Below are positions 30,728-39,252 of a stretch of 49,845 bases of DNA, one piece after another. The stretch spans positions 1 through 49,845 of the forward strand of contig JAATFD010000006.1 of assembly GCA_015655375.1 (NCBI GenBank). The letters run 5' to 3'. This stretch comes from Actinomycetales bacterium (GTDB taxonomy: Bacteria; Actinomycetota; Actinomycetes; Actinomycetales; Actinomycetaceae). The translations under genes were made by a program, and so were the position numbers. Each line of letters begins with the position of its first letter. Position 1 is the first letter of the stretch. The notes beneath the pieces were generated by a model. That model had not been told where the DNA came from. It searched no databases and saw nothing but the letters and a program-made list of their open reading frames with translations.

Positions 30728-33226
30728 TCAGTCCAAATAAACGATTGGATCGACCAAGAGCCCGGATCGGAGTCCGTTCGTTCTGTTCGAATAGTCCTGG
30801 ACGCGGAATCGTCGCCCTGAAGAACGTTCGACATCTGCGTTCATACCACTGTCTGCTAGTGTCAAGGTATTCCTAACACCAAGGCCTGAAACCTCGATCC
30901 GAATCCGATGGATTCCCTTTTTCAGGTTCCCAAGCGAGGCAGTGAAAGGTGTGTGCCAGATCGAGCAGACGAGTATGGAATCAACGGAAATCTTGGCGCA
31001 TGCGCTGACCGGAGAATCCCCTTCTATTGAGAAGGAAGAGCCTCGAAGAGCGCTCTTGTTGCCATCAGAAGACTCAGGCTGGATCAGTGACCCGAAGTCG
31101 AGTGTCACGCACGCGGCGGACTCGAGATCAAGATTTGCCTCATAGACGGCTGACTCGTCTTGTTCTGAGATCATTTGGTCATCTTCCCAGACATGAGGAA
31201 GGTGGACGGGCCTCGGAGTCCCGTCATGGCCGATGACCTGCCAGTCGGTGAGGAGACCGGCCCCTTTTGTCCCGAGGTTGGAGGAGTGCCAGTTCTCCCC
31301 TTCTGGGATGCTGCTCGATTGTGTGACCAAGACGCCCTCATATGAATCGAGGGGAAAGGTCGAGGAGATCTTCGAGCTTGATTTGAGCTTTCCAGAGGAA
31401 ACGTCCCACACGCTAATGTTCCTGTTTCCAGATGAAAACACCTGGACGTCAGCCTTGGAGTTTCCGGTGTTCACGATAAGAGATACCGAATCGTCTCCGA
31501 CACTTCTTGTCGTGATCCCCACAGTGTTTGAACAATTCATTCTGATCGGTGGCTCGACCTCGGACAGCGCGCCATGTATCTCCCTGCAACGTTCTGGACC
31601 GCTGGGTCTTTCCAAGAACACAATTCGACAACGAGACCGTTTCATGATGTCTTTCGCGGCAGGGGTCGGCATACATCCGCATGGCACGAGCAGCACTTGA
31701 AATCTGTCGATGCCGAATCTTTCCATCGAGACGTCATCAACGACGTCGTAGTCCAATCCCATTGTTCGAATTGCCTCGACGAACTCGTCATCTATGTACA
31801 TCTGGGTCTGTCGCCAAATGTCAAGACGGTGTTCCCCTGTTCCGTTGGCACGGACTTCGAAGACAGGATGATATACGGCGACCTGCACGGCGCGGCTTCC
31901 GAGCTGTAGCACAGAACTTGCTCGACCGATCGCCGAGAAGAGCTCGGGCGCTACCGCCCACCAAGGATTTCTCGAGTCTATTGCACCGGACGCGTAGAAC
32001 ACTGGCTGATGCGGACCGAGGGAGGCCCCTAACGGCCAGCCGTGTCCCACGATGAAGTTCGCTCCGCCAAGCAGATGCTCATAGGCCTCACCTAACAGGT
32101 CGAATGGGCTAGCGCGGAATGATGGTGAGTGCACCCATGTCCACGTCTCGGACGAGACGAGAGGGCGCTCAAGAGCGTCTGCCGCTGACACCGCCCAAGA
32201 GTTCTTCGTCCATCGTTTCCAGCCCCAGCCTTCACCCTCAACCAGGTCAACGTGGCGCGCGCTGCTGATGAGCATGGGGGGCTCGCCGTAGCACTGGGCG
32301 CGAAATAGAATGCCATGCGACTCCGTCCATCTGTGAATGACGGACAGGAAGTTCTCGTCGAAGAGTTCCCCGAGCGTGGCCATGAGGTCAGCTCTGAGCG
32401 TGCTCGCGTCAGGATCGTCCACGCGCAATTTCCACAGAATGGGAAGAAGCTCATATCCGCGTCTGGACGCGAACTCTCGGGGAAGCTGCGGTGTCCAATC
32501 CGCATGGAAGACTTCAAAACTGTCGCAGAACCCGGCATGTACGCGCTCTGCACCAGCAGCCTTCAGCAAGGGCTCAGACACCGCATCGAGGTGCATCTGG
32601 ACCGCCTGGGCGGAGTAATGGTCAAGCACGAGTCCTTCGGCACCTGCCGACGCTCGTTTCACGTTCTGACCGGTGAGCCGGGAGACGGCCAAGAGCAGCA
32701 CCCGAGGTCCGTGCCCGATCGGCGGAAGCGGGATGGTTCGAGCAGCAGACAAGTACCGCCATTCTGTGGGCATTTCTTGAATGGACCCAGCGCCCAAGTA
32801 GGCGGCGATCAGACGATCCCCGGTAAAAGTGCTCTCGTATCTCACTCGTTCTTCTTGCGGGGGTAACTCAACGCATTCCCAATGCAGCCGTCGGGCGGCA
32901 TAGCGGTCGCTGACGTAGGGTCCTCCAAAAGGCCATCCGCTTCCAAGTGTTAGGTCAAACCGCATGCCAAGTTCTTCGGTCTTTGTGGCGGCATGCCTGA
33001 TGAGCCTCAGAAACTCTTCGGACAGAAATGCAGTTGATTCCGGCGCCACTGGATAAACGAATGTCGCCTCGACGCCGCCAATATTCGCTGCATGCATTGC
33101 CTCAAGGTCCGCGTCAATTGCCTCGGCGTTGAGATGGGAGGAAAACCACCACCAGCGCATGAGGGGAGCGCCGCTGGGCGATGGTTGTTGTATTGTGTGT
33201 GCGACAGTTTGGGTGTTCGTTTTCAT
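30728..33226 (-). CDS. GH106-like glycoside hydrolase (alpha-L-rhamnosidase type)
   Basis: 832 residues without a signal peptide. The start GAPLMRWWWFSSHLNAEAI, the VLDHYSAQAVQMHLD segment, DSFEVFHADWTP followed by EFASRRGYELLPIL, and SSETWTW are typical of the GH106-like family, whose characterised members remove alpha-L-rhamnose from plant or bacterial polysaccharides. It is somewhat shorter than characterised GH106 enzymes (about 1,000 residues). The last 200 residues look like a beta-sandwich. The actual sugar is not certain. It overlaps the MFS gene by 4 bp and should act inside the cell on imported oligosaccharide or glycoside. GC and codon use are lower than in the flanking genes. Confidence 0.75.
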   Translation of the reverse strand: MKTNTQTVAHTIQQPSPSGAPLMRWWWFSSHLNAEAIDADLEAMHAANIGGVEATFVYPVAPESTAFLSEEFLRLIRHAATKTEELGMRFDLTLGSGWPFGGPYVSDRYAARRLHWECVELPPQEERVRYESTFTGDRLIAAYLGAGSIQEMPTEWRYLSAARTIPLPPIGHGPRVLLLAVSRLTGQNVKRASAGAEGLVLDHYSAQAVQMHLDAVSEPLLKAAGAERVHAGFCDSFEVFHADWTPQLPREFASRRGYELLPILWKLRVDDPDASTLRADLMATLGELFDENFLSVIHRWTESHGILFRAQCYGEPPMLISSARHVDLVEGEGWGWKRWTKNSWAVSAADALERPLVSSETWTWVHSPSFRASPFDLLGEAYEHLLGGANFIVGHGWPLGASLGPHQPVFYASGAIDSRNPWWAVAPELFSAIGRASSVLQLGSRAVQVAVYHPVFEVRANGTGEHRLDIWRQTQMYIDDEFVEAIRTMGLDYDVVDDVSMERFGIDRFQVLLVPCGCMPTPAAKDIMKRSRCRIVFLERPSGPERCREIHGALSEVEPPIRMNCSNTVGITTRSVGDDSVSLIVNTGNSKADVQVFSSGNRNISVWDVSSGKLKSSSKISSTFPLDSYEGVLVTQSSSIPEGENWHSSNLGTKGAGLLTDWQVIGHDGTPRPVHLPHVWEDDQMISEQDESAVYEANLDLESAACVTLDFGSLIQPESSDGNKSALRGSSFSIEGDSPVSACAKISVDSILVCSIWHTPFTASLGNLKKGIHRIRIEVSGLGVRNTLTLADSGMNADVERSSGRRFRVQDYSNRTNGLRSGLLVDPIVYLD

Positions 33227-34530
33227 AGCGTGTCTTGGGCCACTTCGGCTAGAGAGTCAGGGGAAGCTTGCTCTTCCTCTTCTTGTATTGCGTTGACGTG
33301 TTGATGACTAAAGACAATGAGGGCAAGGAGCCCTGCAATCGCGGAGCAGGTCATCAGTAGTCCGAACAGTGCGCGTGGTCCTGTTGAAAGAACTAATGGC
33401 GTGATGAGAGCGAGCGCTGCTGACCCGAACCTCGCAATCGCGATGATCGCGCCTTGCGCTGACGAACGAAGCAACGTCGGGAATGATTCCTGAGTCCAGA
33501 CCTTCATCATCCCTTCGCCCGCAAAAACTGTTCCTACTAACCAAAGGAACATCATCGTGTTGAGCGTCCATGCACTAGGTCCAAATACTAGCGGAGTCAG
33601 CATCGAAATTACACAGCAAATGGAGCCCAGGGTGAAGAACTTCATTCTCAGCCGAGTCCCAACTATTTTCATGAATACCAAAACGAGCAGAGCCCCGAGG
33701 AACATAGAGATCAGCTTAACCGTCGAGTATACTTGAACGGTCGAGTTTCCGACTTCAGTGTACATGTAAGCGCCGTATTGACCGACGGTGTTAGAACCCA
33801 AATTAACTAATGTGTAGAATATTGCCAATGATAAGAAGTATGTGAGAAAAGGAGGCTTCAACAGCTTTTTGAGAGTGTTTAACCCGAGCGCCGCGTCAGA
33901 TCGGCTGGATGCGTTCTTCTTTTCTTCAGCGCGCTCATTCGACCAGCGATCTGACTCCGGAACGAATAGTCGTCCAATTAAGGTCAGTATCGATGCAACG
34001 ATGATATGACCGAAAAGAATTCTCGCGCCGAGCTGGCCCATCCCTCCGACGATCGTGACGATCCCGAGACTGACGATGCTTCCGACCTTCCAAAGGAAGT
34101 GGCTGAATCCGACCATCGTTGCGCTCATGCCCGCTCGAGACATCTCAGATATCGTCGCTAGCGATACGGGAAGATCTGCGCCGGTTCCGAGGCCGACGAG
34201 GATCATTCCAGTCAGGAGTCCCGGAAGGTTTTCGATCGACGCGAGAAGTGTCGATCCAACGATGATCATAATCATGGTGGTTATGAACACTCGTCGACGC
34301 CCCAAAAGGTCGCCTATCCGGCCGCCGAAGAGTGCGCCTATGGCTACTGAGAACGTGAGTGACGACGTCAAGATCCCGATCTCAGCCGGGCTGAGTCCGA
34401 GGGGTCCCTTCAGAAGAACCAGTGCGGTTCCGCTTGAGGACATGGCGGCAGCGTCGATATACGACGCCATGCCGCAGATGAGCGCTATCCACCACATTCG
34501 GCGGGTCGAGATTGTCTTCTCTGACATCAT
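33223..34530 (-). CDS. MFS transporter, sugar porter-like
   Basis: 435-residue transporter with 12 predicted helices in two bundles of six, separated by a charged central loop (about 195-225). The GRIGDLLGRRRVF loop after helix 2 is the MFS signature. The first bundle resembles the sugar porter and aromatic-acid groups. It is cotranscribed with the GH106-like gene (4-bp overlap), so its substrate is most likely a glycoside or oligosaccharide split by that enzyme; import of a hexarate for the neighbouring operon is an alternative. Two ATGs, at 34530 and 34527, are possible; GGAAAG lies upstream. GC is about 50% in sampled lines, well below the window norm. Confidence 0.88.
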   Translation of the reverse strand: MMSEKTISTRRMWWIALICGMASYIDAAAMSSSGTALVLLKGPLGLSPAEIGILTSSLTFSVAIGALFGGRIGDLLGRRRVFITTMIMIIVGSTLLASIENLPGLLTGMILVGLGTGADLPVSLATISEMSRAGMSATMVGFSHFLWKVGSIVSLGIVTIVGGMGQLGARILFGHIIVASILTLIGRLFVPESDRWSNERAEEKKNASSRSDAALGLNTLKKLLKPPFLTYFLSLAIFYTLVNLGSNTVGQYGAYMYTEVGNSTVQVYSTVKLISMFLGALLVLVFMKIVGTRLRMKFFTLGSICCVISMLTPLVFGPSAWTLNTMMFLWLVGTVFAGEGMMKVWTQESFPTLLRSSAQGAIIAIARFGSAALALITPLVLSTGPRALFGLLMTCSAIAGLLALIVFSHQHVNAIQEEEEQASPDSLAEVAQDTL

Positions 34531-35111
34531 GACTTGCTTTCCGGCTTCTTCTCATGCCTATTTGACTTGGGAGTAGGGGCGGCGATCTGTTAGGCGGATA
34601 CGTTCAGTTGATTGCGGTGGGTCCACGTCGAGGTTTTCAATGACTTGCTGTCAGGACTTGTTCAAGATGGTGTTCCGCGTAGGTTGGACGTCTGCTGGTG
34701 TGCTGCCACGTGTGGGTCTGCAGCTGCTCGAAGGGTCTCGCTCAATAGAATTCGCCTCGTCATCGAGTTCTGAATGATGAACGGTGTCTATATGACCGAA
34801 CAACAAGATGCTGCCACCTCATCACGCGAACGACATGGGACCTTAGGCCCATTTCCTGTCGGTCTTCACGGACTGACCGAGCACTGCACATTGAGATCTG
34901 AGTGAGGCGCTTGGGCTCGGTTCTGTGCGGAGCTTTGGGCGGTGACATGCGAGGACGTCGTTGTGGGCGTTCGGCGGGCAGCCGCGTTGCCGAGGTGCGT
35001 TGCCACGGCGCGAGGGCTGGAGGGACGATATCGCGAGAGCTCGGCTCTCAAGAATTGGATGGCGCCACTCGCTAAGGGAGGCCGGGTCGGCAGAAGTGAC
35101 AGTGGGGCGCG
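34531..35111. other. Intergenic region upstream of the MFS-GH106 operon
   Basis: 581 bp between the MFS start and the IclR stop. It should carry the operon's promoter, but I could not fix convincing -35/-10 boxes. Short open frames on both strands look like chance. ATGACTTGCT occurs at 34529-34538 and again at about 34640; that is too short to interpret. Confidence 0.35.
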
Positions 35112-35927
35112 TCAGAAGCTGCGGCTGACGAGCCTGGTCGACTGTTCGATCTGCGTCTGTGCCTGGCTCATGGCTTCGATGATCTCGTGTTCGCGGTTGG
35201 GAGTGAGCCGGGCGTTGGGAACGGAGCAGCTGATGGCATCCCTGGAGGGGTTCTCGGTGCGAAGCGGGAATGCGAAGCACGTGACGCCGATGATGGCTTC
35301 CTCGCGGTCAATCGCATAGCCGCGTTTCTGTGCCTCGCGAAGCTCGCTGAGGATGAGGGCGGGATCTGTCACGGTCTTTGACGTGACCGCTGTGAGCGTG
35401 TCCGGCAGGTGAAAGTCGGGATCGTCGACGTGACCCGCGAGAAGTACCTTGCCCAGCGCGGTAGCAGTTGCGGGGAGACGACGCCCGACTCGCGAAAATG
35501 GACGGAGGTACTGCCGTGACTCAATGGTGGCAAGGTACACGACTTGCTCGCCGTCCAGACGCCCGAGGTGGACAGTTTCGTCGAGATGGTCGGCGACCTC
35601 CACGAGCACGGGTCTGACGGTTTGGACGACTGGATCGACGTCCAGGTATGACGTACCTGTGAGGAGCGCGCGGATGCCGAGGCTATAGAGGTTTCCTGTT
35701 TGATCGACCTGAACCCAACCTTCGTGTGTCAAGGTCTGCAGGACGGCGTAGGTCGATGACTTGGGTGCGTCAATGGCTTCGGATACGTCTCGGAGCCGTG
35801 TCGGCTCCGTTCCCCTGCTCGCCAAGAACTCAAGAACCGCCACTGTGCGTACTGTGGACTTGACCAGCGGTGTACCGCTGCGGGGATCTGTTTCTGTCAC
35901 CTGCCTGTGGATCCTTTGCTCCGTCAT
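35112..35927 (-). CDS. IclR-family transcriptional regulator
   Basis: 271 residues. The N-terminal winged helix-turn-helix (about 22-85: STVRTVAVLEFLAS, then LRDVSEAIDAPKSSTYAVLQTL) precedes the IclR effector-binding domain (about 100-255) with TALGKVLLAG and a RGYAIDREEAIIGVTCFAFPL segment. Regulators of this family often control sugar-acid and aromatic catabolism. It lies between the MFS-GH106 operon and the divergent hexarate operon, so it probably senses a pathway intermediate and controls one or both. A 7-7-7 inverted repeat in the divergent gap is its best candidate operator. Confidence 0.93.
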   Translation of the reverse strand: MTEQRIHRQVTETDPRSGTPLVKSTVRTVAVLEFLASRGTEPTRLRDVSEAIDAPKSSTYAVLQTLTHEGWVQVDQTGNLYSLGIRALLTGTSYLDVDPVVQTVRPVLVEVADHLDETVHLGRLDGEQVVYLATIESRQYLRPFSRVGRRLPATATALGKVLLAGHVDDPDFHLPDTLTAVTSKTVTDPALILSELREAQKRGYAIDREEAIIGVTCFAFPLRTENPSRDAISCSVPNARLTPNREHEIIEAMSQAQTQIEQSTRLVSRSF

Positions 35928-36086
35928 CGTCGCCCTAGACCTCGGGCTGGTTTCTTGCCCAGACTATCTGCAGCGAAGGCTGGGGGTGTCTCGGTGCTTC
36001 AGTATCCTCCATTTTCCTCAACCAGAATGGACCGGGAACCAATCGTGCTGTATTGTAGACGGTGTTCGTATATATAGACGACTACC

Positions 36087-36107
36087 GTCGAAGTAGTGTT
36101 CTTCGAC
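36087..36107. promoter_or_regulatory. Candidate IclR-family operator before the hexarate operon
   Basis: GTCGAAG (36087-36093) and CTTCGAC (36101-36107) form a perfect inverted repeat with a 7-nt spacer. It lies about 50 bp before the aldolase start and just after an AT-rich TATATATAGA stretch (36070-36079) that could be the -10 region. Position in the gap between regulator and operon supports an operator. Confidence 0.45.
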
Positions 36108-36157
36108 CGTTGCGGTGTGTCTGAACTCGAGGCGAATTGAGGGAAGAGGAGACGAGG

Positions 36158-37048
36158 ATGTTCCAGCCGCATGGCGTGGTGCCGGCGTTGGTCACTCCAC
36201 TCACCGAGTCTGGTGAGCTGATGGAGCAAGGCCTCCGCGACGTACTCGATTATGTGATTGGCAATGGTGTGCATGGAGTGTTCGTTTTGGGCAGCTCCGG
36301 AGAGATCTACGGGCTTTCGGATGAGCAGAAAAAGCGCGTTGTCGAGGTTACTGTCGAACACGTGAACGGCAGAGTTCCGGTTTATGCAGGGGCGTCTGAG
36401 ATCACGACACGCGACTGTATTCAAACGGCCCGCATGGTTCAGGCGGTTGAAGGAGTGTCTGCGCTGTCGGTCCTGACGCCCTATTTTATGTCGCCCACGC
36501 AGGCTGAGCTCGTTGAGCACTACCGCGCAATAGCCGCATCGACGGACCTCCCGATCCTTCTGTACACGAATCCTGGCCGCACAGGAGTGAATTTCACGCT
36601 CAAGACGGTCCTTGAACTCGCGCAAGTCGACAACATCATTGGTCTCAAGGACTCTGCTGGTGACTTGTCAGCGACTGCTGACGTCCTGCGGGAGCGACCG
36701 GATGGATTCACCGTCCTGATGGGTCGTGACACGTTGATATTCGCTGCCCTGTGTCATGGTGCTGATGGCGCAATCGCGTCAACGGCGAACGTCGCGCCCA
36801 AGCTGGTGGCGTCCATTTACGACGCCTACGTCGATGGTGATCGAGTTCGCGCGCTGGAGCTCCAAGAGATGCTGACGCCATTGCGCAACTTGGTGGACAA
36901 GGCGACTTTTCCCGTTGTTCTCAAAGAGGGGCTGCGGCTGTGCGGTATTGATGCCGGATATTGCCTGGCTCCGGCCCGCGCGCTGGATCCGCCATATCGC
37001 GAACGCCTTCGACAAGTCGTGCTTGATATTCAGTCGATCGACCTGTGA
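36158..37048 (+). CDS. DapA/DHDPS-family aldolase, probable 5-keto-4-deoxyglucarate aldolase
   Basis: 296-residue Schiff-base class I lyase of the dihydrodipicolinate synthase superfamily. Lys164 in IGLKDSAGD forms the Schiff base; Tyr136 in LLYTNPGRTG and the GSSGEIYGLS loop are in place. It heads an operon with tartronate-semialdehyde reductase, glycerate kinase and galactarate/talarate dehydratase, so the expected reaction is cleavage of 5-keto-4-deoxyglucarate to pyruvate and tartronate semialdehyde. A decarboxylating dehydratase (KdgD type) is less likely because the reductase and kinase would then be unnecessary. Lysine synthesis is unlikely in this context. The start ATG has GAGGAGACGAGG upstream. 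GC is lower than in the next three genes. Confidence 0.85.
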   Translation: MFQPHGVVPALVTPLTESGELMEQGLRDVLDYVIGNGVHGVFVLGSSGEIYGLSDEQKKRVVEVTVEHVNGRVPVYAGASEITTRDCIQTARMVQAVEGVSALSVLTPYFMSPTQAELVEHYRAIAASTDLPILLYTNPGRTGVNFTLKTVLELAQVDNIIGLKDSAGDLSATADVLRERPDGFTVLMGRDTLIFAALCHGADGAIASTANVAPKLVASIYDAYVDGDRVRALELQEMLTPLRNLVDKATFPVVLKEGLRLCGIDAGYCLAPARALDPPYRERLRQVVLDIQSIDL

Positions 37049-37106
37049 AGCAAGTTCGAACCGTGCCAATAGTCACGGCTACTCGATTTACAAATGAGGG
37101 ACAAAC

Positions 37107-38006
37107 ATGAAGATCGGATTCATCGGTTTGGGAATCATGGGTCGACCCATGGCGAAGAACCTCATTGCCGCCGGCCATGAGCTGACGGTCCACGACATGC
37201 ACCAGAAGAACGAGGCCGAACTCATCGCTGCCGGTGCACACTCCGCCGCGACTAACCGCGAGGTCGCGCAGGCCTCCGACCTCGTCATCACGATGGTTCC
37301 CGACTCTCCGCAGGTCAAGGAGGCCGTGCTCGAAGCCGACGGCGTCGCGGAGGGCGCACACGACGGGTTGATCCTCATCGACATGAGCTCGATCGCACCG
37401 CTCGTCTCGCGCGAAGTTCATGATGCCATTGCGCCGCTGGGCATCCGGATGCTCGACGCCCCTGTGTCCGGAGGCGAACCCAAGGCCATCGACGGAACAC
37501 TGTCGATCATGGTCGGCGGCGACAAGGCCCTCTTCGACGAGGTCGAGGACATCCTGACGGCGATGGGCTCGGCAGTGACCTACGTCGGGCCGATCGGCGC
37601 CGGCAACATCGCGAAGCTCGCGAACCAGGCGGTCGTGGCCGTCAACATCGGGGTCGTGGCCGAGGCGCTGGTCCTCGCCCAGAAGGCGGGAGTGGATCCC
37701 GAGTCCGTCTTCAATGCGATTCGAGGTGGCCTAGCCGGTTCGACCGTGATGGATGCCAAGGCTCCGATGATGCTCGCACACGATTTCACTCCCGGTTTCC
37801 GGGTCGGTCTGCACCTCAAGGATCTGACCAACGTCATCGCGACCTCGCATGCGGTCGGCGTCCCGATGCCGCTGACGGCAGCTGTATTCGAAGAGATGAC
37901 CCAGCTGCGTGCTCACGGTCATGACCGTGAGGACCACTCGGCGCTTCTCCGGGTCACCGAGGCCGCGGCAGCGACGAAGTTGGAGCCGCAGCCCGAAGCC
38001 GTGTGA
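37107..38006 (+). CDS. garR: 2-hydroxy-3-oxopropionate (tartronate semialdehyde) reductase
   Basis: 299-residue beta-hydroxyacid dehydrogenase that would reduce tartronate semialdehyde to D-glycerate with NAD(P)H. The Rossmann motif GFIGLGIMGRPMAKNL starts at residue 4. The substrate-binding DAPVSGGEPKA is at 117-127 and the catalytic Lys170 is in GNIAKLANQ. These features also occur in 3-hydroxyisobutyrate dehydrogenases, but the glycerate kinase next door and the galactarate dehydratase favour GarR. It lies 58 bp after the aldolase. Confidence 0.9.
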   Translation: MKIGFIGLGIMGRPMAKNLIAAGHELTVHDMHQKNEAELIAAGAHSAATNREVAQASDLVITMVPDSPQVKEAVLEADGVAEGAHDGLILIDMSSIAPLVSREVHDAIAPLGIRMLDAPVSGGEPKAIDGTLSIMVGGDKALFDEVEDILTAMGSAVTYVGPIGAGNIAKLANQAVVAVNIGVVAEALVLAQKAGVDPESVFNAIRGGLAGSTVMDAKAPMMLAHDFTPGFRVGLHLKDLTNVIATSHAVGVPMPLTAAVFEEMTQLRAHGHDREDHSALLRVTEAAAATKLEPQPEAV

Positions 38007-38062
38007 CACTTTCGGTGGTTGCCCATAATTCATTTCCCTGCCGGGCGGAGGAGGCCAGATCC

Positions 38063-39196
38063 ATGCGAGTGGTGTGCGCACCGGATTCGTTCAAGGAGTC
38101 GATGTCGGCGCCCGAAGCAGCAGCGGCAATGGCGCGTGGTGTGCGCCGGGTTCTTCCGGACGCGGACTGCCTCGAGATCCCGATGGCCGACGGCGGAGAG
38201 GGCACTGCCGAGACTTTGACCGGGGCGCTCGGGGGTCGCCTGCTCACGGTTCCGGCCAGGGATGCCCTTGGACGACCCGGGAAGGGCGCCATTGGCGTCG
38301 TCGGTGATGACACCGCGGTGCTCGACATCGCCTCTGCCGTCGGTCTGATGGGTATCCTGGCTGCCGAGCGTGACCCCCTGGCTTCGAGTTCGCTCGGCGT
38401 CGCCGACCTCGTGCGGGCCGCTCTCGACGAGGGCGCGCGCCACCTCGTCATCGGTCTGGGAGGATCGGCGACGAACGACGGCGGAGCGGGTCTGTTGGTC
38501 GGCCTCGGCGCTGTCCTTCGCGACGCCCATGGCGAGGTTGTCCCTCCGGTCCCGCGAAAGCTCGACCGCGTCGCGACGGTCGACCTGAGCGGTCTCGACC
38601 CGCGCCTGGGGAAGACCGCCATCGACGTCGCCTGTGACGTGACGAATCCGCTGCTCGGCCCCACTGGAGCCAGCGCCGTGTTCGGACCGCAGAAGGGAGC
38701 CACTCCTCGCCAGGTTCGCGAGCTGGACACGGCACTCGCCGCATGGGCAGCGGCACTGGAACCAGCGGTCGGCTTCCGGGTCCGTTCTCTTCCGGGAGCC
38801 GGCGCCGCGGGCGGCCTCGGAGCCGGGCTGCTGGCACTCGGGGCCACCCTGCGTCGAGGGGTGGACGTCGTGATTGAGACCGTCGGTCTAGATTCCGTCG
38901 TGGTGCGCTCGGACCTGGTCCTGACGGGTGAGGGCTCGATCGATGCCCAGACCCGTTCGGGGAAGACCCCGGCAGGGGTCGCCATGGTCGCCCGCCGTCA
39001 TGGCGTTCCGGTTGTCGCCCTCGCGGGACGAGTCCCCCAGGAGGCCGACGACTTATCGGGTTCTGAGTTCACCGCAATCGTGCCGATCCTTCACGAGGTC
39101 GTTCCCCTGGAGACCGCGGTGAAGGAGGGCGCATCCAATCTCGAGCGGGCCACGGCGACCGTCATGCGTCTCGTGACAGCCAACCTTTCTGGCTGA
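38063..39196 (+). CDS. garK: Glycerate kinase (GlxK/GarK family)
   Basis: 377-residue kinase that phosphorylates D-glycerate, in the characterised GarK/GlxK group to 2-phosphoglycerate. The start VCAPDSFKESMSAPEAA, PMADGGEGTAETL, GLGGSATNDGGAG and LTGEGSIDAQT-type segments are all family hallmarks. The ATG at 38063 follows GGAGGAGG by about 9 bp; an upstream frame would overlap garR with non-family sequence. It converts the product of the preceding gene into a glycolytic intermediate. Confidence 0.94.
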   Translation: MRVVCAPDSFKESMSAPEAAAAMARGVRRVLPDADCLEIPMADGGEGTAETLTGALGGRLLTVPARDALGRPGKGAIGVVGDDTAVLDIASAVGLMGILAAERDPLASSSLGVADLVRAALDEGARHLVIGLGGSATNDGGAGLLVGLGAVLRDAHGEVVPPVPRKLDRVATVDLSGLDPRLGKTAIDVACDVTNPLLGPTGASAVFGPQKGATPRQVRELDTALAAWAAALEPAVGFRVRSLPGAGAAGGLGAGLLALGATLRRGVDVVIETVGLDSVVVRSDLVLTGEGSIDAQTRSGKTPAGVAMVARRHGVPVVALAGRVPQEADDLSGSEFTAIVPILHEVVPLETAVKEGASNLERATATVMRLVTANLSG

Positions 39197-39252
39197 TGCG
39201 AAGAACCCGTCCATTGCTGAATCAGCGAATCACTGGGTCAAGGAGGCCCCTC

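Noticed and set aside
34529-34652. ATGACTTGCT repeated about 110 bp apart before the MFS gene
   Set aside because: Only 10 bp and one copy overlaps the start codon; chance is likely.
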